Shown here: positions 7,024 to 11,267 of the stretch, piece by piece | Layout of the letters: each line of letters begins with the position of its first letter | Numbering within the stretch: position 1 is the stretch's first letter | Source: Paracoccaceae bacterium | Lineage (GTDB): Bacteria > Pseudomonadota > Alphaproteobacteria > Rhodobacterales > Rhodobacteraceae | DNA length: 11,267 nucleotides | Assembly: GCA_023254015.1 (NCBI GenBank) | Contig: JALQYS010000160.1 | Location: 1 to 11,267, forward strand | Direction of reading: 5' to 3' | Notes under the pieces: generated by a model | Seen by the model: the letters and a program-made list of their open reading frames with translations, nothing else | Databases searched by the model: none | What the model was told of the DNA's origin: nothing | Position numbers and translations under genes: made by a program

Positions 7024-7500
7024 TCAGGTCAGGATTTTCTGCATCAACACAAGATCCAGCCAGCGGCCCCACTTGTGCCCTGCCTGCAGCACCCGACCAC
7101 ATTCGGCATAGCCCAGACGGGCGTGAAAGGCCTGACCTGCCGGATTGTCCGAGGAAACCCCGGCCACCATCACATGCACGCCATTGGCGCGGGCGTGGGC
7201 CTCCAGCGCGGCCATCAAGGCGCGGCCCAGACCCTGACCGCTGGCGAGGTTGGACAAATGTATGGAATGTTCCATCGTGTGGGCATAGCCCGGGCCACCG
7301 CGAAATTGTCCATAGTTGGCATGGCCTTGCACAGTGCCGTCCACCTCGGCCACCCACCAGGGTGTGCCCGCGGCGATCTGGGCGGCAAGGGTTTCGGGGT
7401 CTTTTTCCACCGTGGTGAAGGTGGCGGTCGTCTCGCGGATGATCCGGTTCCAGATGGCCGCGATGGCCGGGGCGTCGGCGGGCGTGGCGGGACGGATCAT
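7024..7500 (-). CDS. GNAT N-acetyltransferase, phosphinothricin/methionine-sulfoximine type
   Basis: A 158-residue acetyl-CoA-dependent acetyltransferase. MIRPATPADAPAIAAIWN at the N-terminus, the acetyl-CoA loop GQGLGRAL (89-94 region), SSDNPAGQAFHARLGY (116-131) and the C-terminal GHKWGRWLDLVLMQK are the layout of the Pat/Bar/MddA group, which acetylates phosphinothricin, methionine sulfoximine or related amino acids. The usual Arg/Gln that opens the acetyl-CoA loop is Ser88 here. The real substrate is unknown, and housekeeping detoxification is more likely than antibiotic resistance. The frame is open further upstream, but the ATG at 7500 makes ATGA with the VOC stop and begins exactly at the family N-terminus. 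Confidence 0.9.
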   Translation of the reverse strand: MIRPATPADAPAIAAIWNRIIRETTATFTTVEKDPETLAAQIAAGTPWWVAEVDGTVQGHANYGQFRGGPGYAHTMEHSIHLSNLASGQGLGRALMAALEAHARANGVHVMVAGVSSDNPAGQAFHARLGYAECGRVLQAGHKWGRWLDLVLMQKILT

Positions 7501-8111
7501 TCCAGCACACGCGGGCCGTTCGGGGTGGTGAAGGTGGCGCGCATCGCCTTGGCCGGGCCTTGGGTGATGGCGATGCGTGGATGGGCGAAAACCGGCGCAA
7601 GGGCGGCGCGCAAATCCTCGGCCTGCGGATGGGCGATTTCCAGAAGCCGCAGGCGCACCCCGCTTTCGGGAAGGGCGCGGGCCGGGTGCAAGGGGCCTTG
7701 CCACTGGATCAGCGCGGGAAAGCCGCCATCGAAGGGCAGTTTGCCGTCTGCGGGCACGGCCATGGTCCAGCGGTAGTCGCCGCGCTGCAAATCCACCGGC
7801 ACCCCGGTTCCCGGTGGGCACAGCGCGAGATCGGCATTTATACTTTTCGAGCTTGCAACCCAGTTCGTCAGCCTTGGTTTGCCGGTAAAATTGTCCAGAT
7901 CGAACCAGCGCGGCCAATCGGGCCGCGGCGCTGCCGGGTTCGGGGCAATCACCTCAAGATAGAGATCGCCAAGCCCCAGCAACCGGTTGTGAGTGGCCAT
8001 GTGCGGATGCTCACCGCCCCCCGCCAAAGCCACGCCCAGTGCGGCCTCGACCGCCTCGACACCGTCGCGTAAGTCATTGGCGGATATGGCGACATGATCG
8101 AAGATCAGCAT
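7497..8111 (-). CDS. VOC-superfamily (glyoxalase-like) protein
   Basis: A 204-residue protein of the glyoxalase-like type (Glyoxalase_3-like). The N-terminus IFDHVAISANDLRDGVEAVE is the usual first strand and helix with His6, followed by HPHMATHNRLL (35-45) and YLEVIAPNP with Glu53, which is how this subfamily reads. A C-terminal half with RLRLLEIAHPQAEDL gives the second module. Members may bind a metal and act as lyases, dioxygenases or resistance proteins, but most of this subfamily are uncharacterised, so I give no reaction. Its ATG shares one base with the ppx stop (TGATG), and its stop overlaps the acetyltransferase start, so both neighbours are probably translated in step with it. Confidence 0.85.
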   Translation of the reverse strand: MLIFDHVAISANDLRDGVEAVEAALGVALAGGGEHPHMATHNRLLGLGDLYLEVIAPNPAAPRPDWPRWFDLDNFTGKPRLTNWVASSKSINADLALCPPGTGVPVDLQRGDYRWTMAVPADGKLPFDGGFPALIQWQGPLHPARALPESGVRLRLLEIAHPQAEDLRAALAPVFAHPRIAITQGPAKAMRATFTTPNGPRVLE

Positions 8112-9658
8112 CAGGCGTCCACCACCCGCGTTGTGGCTTTCAGCGCCAGCGCCAGCGAGGCGAAGCGGGCCTGTGCCACTTCGCCGAACAGCCCCCGCCC
8201 GGTTTCGGTCAGCGTCAGCTCCAGCACGCGCTTTCTCGGCTGCCAGTCGAGCGAACCTGCCAGCGCCGGGTCGCCCATGGCGAACATGGCGCCAAAGCGC
8301 ATGGCCTTGCCCAGAACCTCGGCATCGCGCATGTCATCTTCGGACAGGAGGCGGAACATCGGCTCCAGCCGCGAGCCGGCGCGGCTGTTCTTGTAGCGGT
8401 GCAAGAGCGCCAGCCCCAGGAACACCCGGCCCGGATGGTCCAGCCCGCCCAGGTTGGCGCGCGTGGCGTTATCAAAACAGGCCTCGGCGCGAAAATCAGG
8501 GTGGGCGCGCCAGGTGGTGTCATGCAAGAGGCAGGCCGCCTTGATCAGGCGGATACGCTCTTCGCTGGCGCCTTTGAACAGCGGTTCCAGAAAGGCGAAC
8601 AACTTCTTGCCAAAGCCGGGCATGCGGGCCGAATTCTGTTCGGCATAGCGCGCGGCCTCGATCAGCGGGTCGCGGCGGCGCAGGCGGTCGGGCATCTGTT
8701 CGTACAGCAGACCCTCGCGGATGCCATAGGAGGACACGTCGATTTCCGACGGTTTCAACAGCTTGATAAGCTCGCGCATCACCTCGCAGGCCAGGGGCAC
8801 AAGCTCCATCCGTTCGGGGCTGGTGCCGGTGCGGGCCCGTAAGACCGCAAGGTCCGAGGTTTCGATCCAGTCGATGGTATCCAGAAGCCCGCGCGGCGTC
8901 ATGCGGTATTCGTGCAGGACGGTCAGCGGGTAATTCCGCCGCTCCATGTCCAGCCGCGCGATCACGCGCCACGAGCCGCCGACAAGATAGATCCGCTCTC
9001 CTTCGGATTTCAGCTGACCCTGGGCGTCTTTCAGGATGCGGTCGATGTGGGCGGCGCGCTTTTTCGCGGTATCGGCTACCTGTTGCAGCCGGAAGGGGCC
9101 AAGCGGGGTCGAGACGCGCTTGCCCACCTTGCCCTCGCCGATGCGCGCCAGCTCCATCGAGTTGCCGCCGATGTCACAGACCAGGCCCTTGGCATCGGGC
9201 CAGCCCAGAAGCACGCCCTGCGCCGAAAGCCGGGCCTCTTCGCCGCCGTCGATCACCCACATCTTCAGCCCGGTTTCCTGCAGCACCTGCAGTTGGAACT
9301 CCGGCCCGTCCTCGGCTTCGCGCACGGCGGCGGTGGCGACAACGGTCAGTGTGTCGATGCCCATGCCCTTGGCCAGAAGGGAAAAGCGTTTCAGCGCGAC
9401 AAGGGCGCGTTTGCGCCCCTCGGACGACAGCTTGCCGGTTTGTGCCAGCCCCTTGCCAAGGCCGCACCTGATCTTTTCGTTGTAGCAATAGGCCGGGCTG
9501 CGCGCCGCGCCAGCGAACACCACCATCCGGACCGAGTTCGACCCGACGTCCACCACCCCCACACGGCTCAGCGCCCGGGCAGAGGGGTCGTCGAACAGGG
9601 GGCGGCCGAAGGGGCCGTTGTCATCATCGGTGTCGGGCAGGGTGTCGGCGTCGGTCAT
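8111..9658 (-). CDS. ppx: Exopolyphosphatase, Ppx/GppA family
   Basis: A 515-residue cytoplasmic enzyme that removes terminal phosphates from polyphosphate; the family also includes pppGpp phosphohydrolases. The actin-like ATPase-fold motifs are VVDVGSNSVRM (35-45), VATAAVREAEDG (107-118), IDGGEEARLSAQGV (136-149, with the catalytic-type Glu) and CDIGGNSMEL (161-170). A C-terminal HD-like helical domain includes CLLHDTTWRAHPDF. An acidic N-terminal extension of about 30 residues (TDADTLPDTDDDN) precedes the catalytic core. The ATG at 9658 follows the ppk1 stop by seven bases with GAGG in front. Its position directly after ppk1 supports exopolyphosphatase over a pure guanosine pentaphosphatase. 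Confidence 0.94.
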   Translation of the reverse strand: MTDADTLPDTDDDNGPFGRPLFDDPSARALSRVGVVDVGSNSVRMVVFAGAARSPAYCYNEKIRCGLGKGLAQTGKLSSEGRKRALVALKRFSLLAKGMGIDTLTVVATAAVREAEDGPEFQLQVLQETGLKMWVIDGGEEARLSAQGVLLGWPDAKGLVCDIGGNSMELARIGEGKVGKRVSTPLGPFRLQQVADTAKKRAAHIDRILKDAQGQLKSEGERIYLVGGSWRVIARLDMERRNYPLTVLHEYRMTPRGLLDTIDWIETSDLAVLRARTGTSPERMELVPLACEVMRELIKLLKPSEIDVSSYGIREGLLYEQMPDRLRRRDPLIEAARYAEQNSARMPGFGKKLFAFLEPLFKGASEERIRLIKAACLLHDTTWRAHPDFRAEACFDNATRANLGGLDHPGRVFLGLALLHRYKNSRAGSRLEPMFRLLSEDDMRDAEVLGKAMRFGAMFAMGDPALAGSLDWQPRKRVLELTLTETGRGLFGEVAQARFASLALALKATTRVVDA

Positions 9659-9663
9659 CGGGG

Positions 9664-9667
9664 CCTC
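9664..9667 (-). promoter_or_regulatory. Ribosome binding site of ppx within the ppk1 stop codon
   Basis: On the minus strand TGAGG holds both the last two bases of the ppk1 stop and a GAGG Shine-Dalgarno, five bases before the ppx ATG. Translation of ppx is therefore likely tied to termination on ppk1. Confidence 0.6.
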
Positions 9668-11267
9668 AGGTCAGTTTCGGCACATCCTTGGCCCCTGCCG
9701 TGCCACGGCCGGAAAGCGAAGGATTTTCCATGAAGAAGCGGTGGCAGTTGAAGGCGCTGCCATCGGCGGGGGCAAGATCGCGGGAATAGCGGCCATCAGG
9801 GCCAAGAACCCAGCTTTGCGCCTCATCGGCAAGGTTGGCGGCCATGATCTGCCCCACGATCTGGGCCTTTACGGTGTCGTTGCGGATTTCGACCAGCGTT
9901 TCCACGCGGCGCGTCAGGTTGCGGCCCATCCAGTCGGCTGACGAGATATAGACCCGCGCCTTCTGCCCCGGAAGGCCCGCGCCATTGCCGAAGCAGACGA
10001 TGCGGGAATGTTCAAGGAACCGCCCGACAATCGATTTGACGCGGATGTTTTCCGACAGTCCCTTGATCCCCGGTCGCAAGCCGCAGATGCCGCGGATCAC
10101 CAGCGAGATCTTCACCCCCGCCTGCGAGGCCGCATAAAGCGCGTCGATCACCTCGGGTTCGATCAGGCTGTTCATCTTGGCCCAGATTTCCGCAGGCCTG
10201 CCGGCGCGGGCGTGCTCGGCCTCGGCCGCGATCATCTCCAGAAGGCGGGGTTTCAGGGTGATGGGCGAAATCGCGATGTTTTCCAGCCCCTGCGGCTGAA
10301 CATAGCCCGACAGGTAATTGAACACCTTTGTGGCATCGCGCCCCAGCGCCGCATCACAGGTAAAGAAAGACAGATCGGTATAGATGCGCGCGGTGATCGG
10401 GTGGTAGTTGCCGGTGCCATAATGGGTATAGGTCACCAGACTGTCGCCCTCGCGCCGGACCACGGTCGAGATTTTCGCGTGGGTCTTGTAGTTGATGAAG
10501 CCGTAAACCACATGCGCGCCCGAGCGTTCCAGACGACGCGACTGGCGGATGTTGGCGGCCTCGTCAAAGCGGGCTTTCAGTTCCACCAGCGCCGTCACTG
10601 ACTTGCCCGCCTCGGCCGCCTCGCACAGGGCGCCGACGATGGGGCTGTCCCACGAGGTGCGGTAAAGCGTCTGCTTGATGGCCAGCACGTTCGGGTCGCG
10701 CGCGGCCTGTTCCAGAAAGCGGATCACCAGATCGAAGGTTTCGTAGGGGTGGTGCAGAAGGATGTCCTTCTGCTTGATCGCGGCGAACATGTCGCCGTCA
10801 TTGTCCTGCACACGCTCGGGCACGCGGGGGGTGAAGGGCGGCCAAAGCAGATCGGGACGCGAGGACAGCACCAGTTCCTTCAGGTCCGCGATGCCCAGAA
10901 GGCCGCGCACTTCAACGGCCTCGTCATCCTTGACGGCCAGTTCTTCCATGATCAGGGCGCGCAGATCATCTGGCGCACCTGCCGAAAGCTTCAGGCGGAT
11001 CACCTCGCCCCGGCGGCGACGCTTCAGCGCGGTTTCAAACTCGCGCACCAGATCTTCGGCCTCGTCCTCGACCTCCAGATCGCTGTCGCGCAGGACGCGG
11101 AACAGGCAATGACCGCGGTCGGTATAGCCGGGGAACAGCATGTCGAGGTGGAGAAGCAAAAGCTCCTCCAGCGGCAGGAAGCGGTGCTCGCCGTCGCGCC
11201 CCGGCAGGGCGACAAAGCGCGAGATCTGCTGCGGGATCGGCAAAAGCGCCTTCAGCGTGCGGTGATC
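9666..11267 (-). CDS. ppk1: Polyphosphate kinase 1 (5' end outside the window)
   Basis: The frame is open to the right edge, and 533 C-terminal residues of a protein usually near 700 are present. Ppk1 makes polyphosphate from ATP reversibly, through a phosphohistidine. The visible part starts inside the head domain (IPQQISRFVALPGRDGEHRF, then LEELLLLHLDMLFPGY). It runs through the two catalytic C-terminal domains. The autophosphorylated His lies in YKTHAKIS (codon 10479-10481) and the second conserved His in YTHYGTGN (codon 10422-10424), matching E. coli His435 and His454. KQTLYRTSWDSPIV and ELKARFDEAANI carry the nucleotide- and metal-site residues of the first catalytic domain. No lesion is seen. 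It heads the minus-strand string, so the promoter lies beyond the window. Confidence 0.96.
   Translation of the reverse strand, partial: DHRTLKALLPIPQQISRFVALPGRDGEHRFLPLEELLLLHLDMLFPGYTDRGHCLFRVLRDSDLEVEDEAEDLVREFETALKRRRRGEVIRLKLSAGAPDDLRALIMEELAVKDDEAVEVRGLLGIADLKELVLSSRPDLLWPPFTPRVPERVQDNDGDMFAAIKQKDILLHHPYETFDLVIRFLEQAARDPNVLAIKQTLYRTSWDSPIVGALCEAAEAGKSVTALVELKARFDEAANIRQSRRLERSGAHVVYGFINYKTHAKISTVVRREGDSLVTYTHYGTGNYHPITARIYTDLSFFTCDAALGRDATKVFNYLSGYVQPQGLENIAISPITLKPRLLEMIAAEAEHARAGRPAEIWAKMNSLIEPEVIDALYAASQAGVKISLVIRGICGLRPGIKGLSENIRVKSIVGRFLEHSRIVCFGNGAGLPGQKARVYISSADWMGRNLTRRVETLVEIRNDTVKAQIVGQIMAANLADEAQSWVLGPDGRYSRDLAPADGSAFNCHRFFMENPSLSGRGTAGAKDVPKLT

Noticed and set aside
7501..7917. 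Upstream extension of the acetyltransferase frame to about 297 residues
   Set aside because: The added part is antisense-free but overlaps the VOC gene in another frame, is Arg/Pro-rich, and the family N-terminus begins exactly at the ATG at 7500.

Overview
The window looks like chromosomal DNA from an alphaproteobacterium, most likely of the Rhodobacterales (Rhodobacter/Paracoccus-like). The reasons are the high GC content, dense gene packing, close agreement of the propionyl-CoA carboxylase, methylmalonyl-CoA mutase, Ppk1 and Ppx proteins with that group as I remember them, and a GC-rich intergenic palindrome of a kind I associate with it. The assignment rests on recognition, not on a search. 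It carries no mobile element, CRISPR array, rRNA or tRNA that I can see, and no gap between genes exceeds 100 bases.

Left part (2-3538, plus strand): propionate catabolism. An open frame entering from the left edge encodes the C-terminal part of the biotin-containing subunit of propionyl-CoA carboxylase (PccA), followed after 90 bases by a complete methylmalonyl-CoA mutase. Together they would take propionyl-CoA through methylmalonyl-CoA to succinyl-CoA; the PccB subunit and the epimerase are not in the window. The surprise is the first ~160 bases: they encode a piece of the homocysteine-binding domain of cobalamin-dependent methionine synthase (MetH), joined in frame to PccA in the middle of its biotin carboxylase domain. 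This is an assembly chimera or a real deletion/recombination joint; I favour the chimera.

Middle (3573-3605): a strong hairpin plus T-run terminator ends the plus-strand unit, and the minus-strand unit converges on it.

Right part (3605-11267, minus strand, read from right to left): ppk1 (5' end outside the window), ppx, a glyoxalase-like VOC protein, a phosphinothricin-type GNAT acetyltransferase, a TerB plus J-domain protein, an endonuclease/exonuclease/phosphatase-family protein, a small secreted protein with a repeated MEPAL motif, and the Na+/H+ antiporter nhaA. From ppk1 to the EEP gene most junctions are tight: 7 nt, TGATG, ATGA, 31 nt, ATGA. This suggests one transcript, at least to the EEP gene, built on polyphosphate synthesis and breakdown. 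NhaA has its own good ribosome binding site before a TTG start.

Apart from the joint at the left edge this is ordinary core-genome content. I did not find a convincing new system; the best leads are the chimeric joint, the SxL variant in the mutase, the small secreted protein and the conserved-looking polyphosphate gene string.
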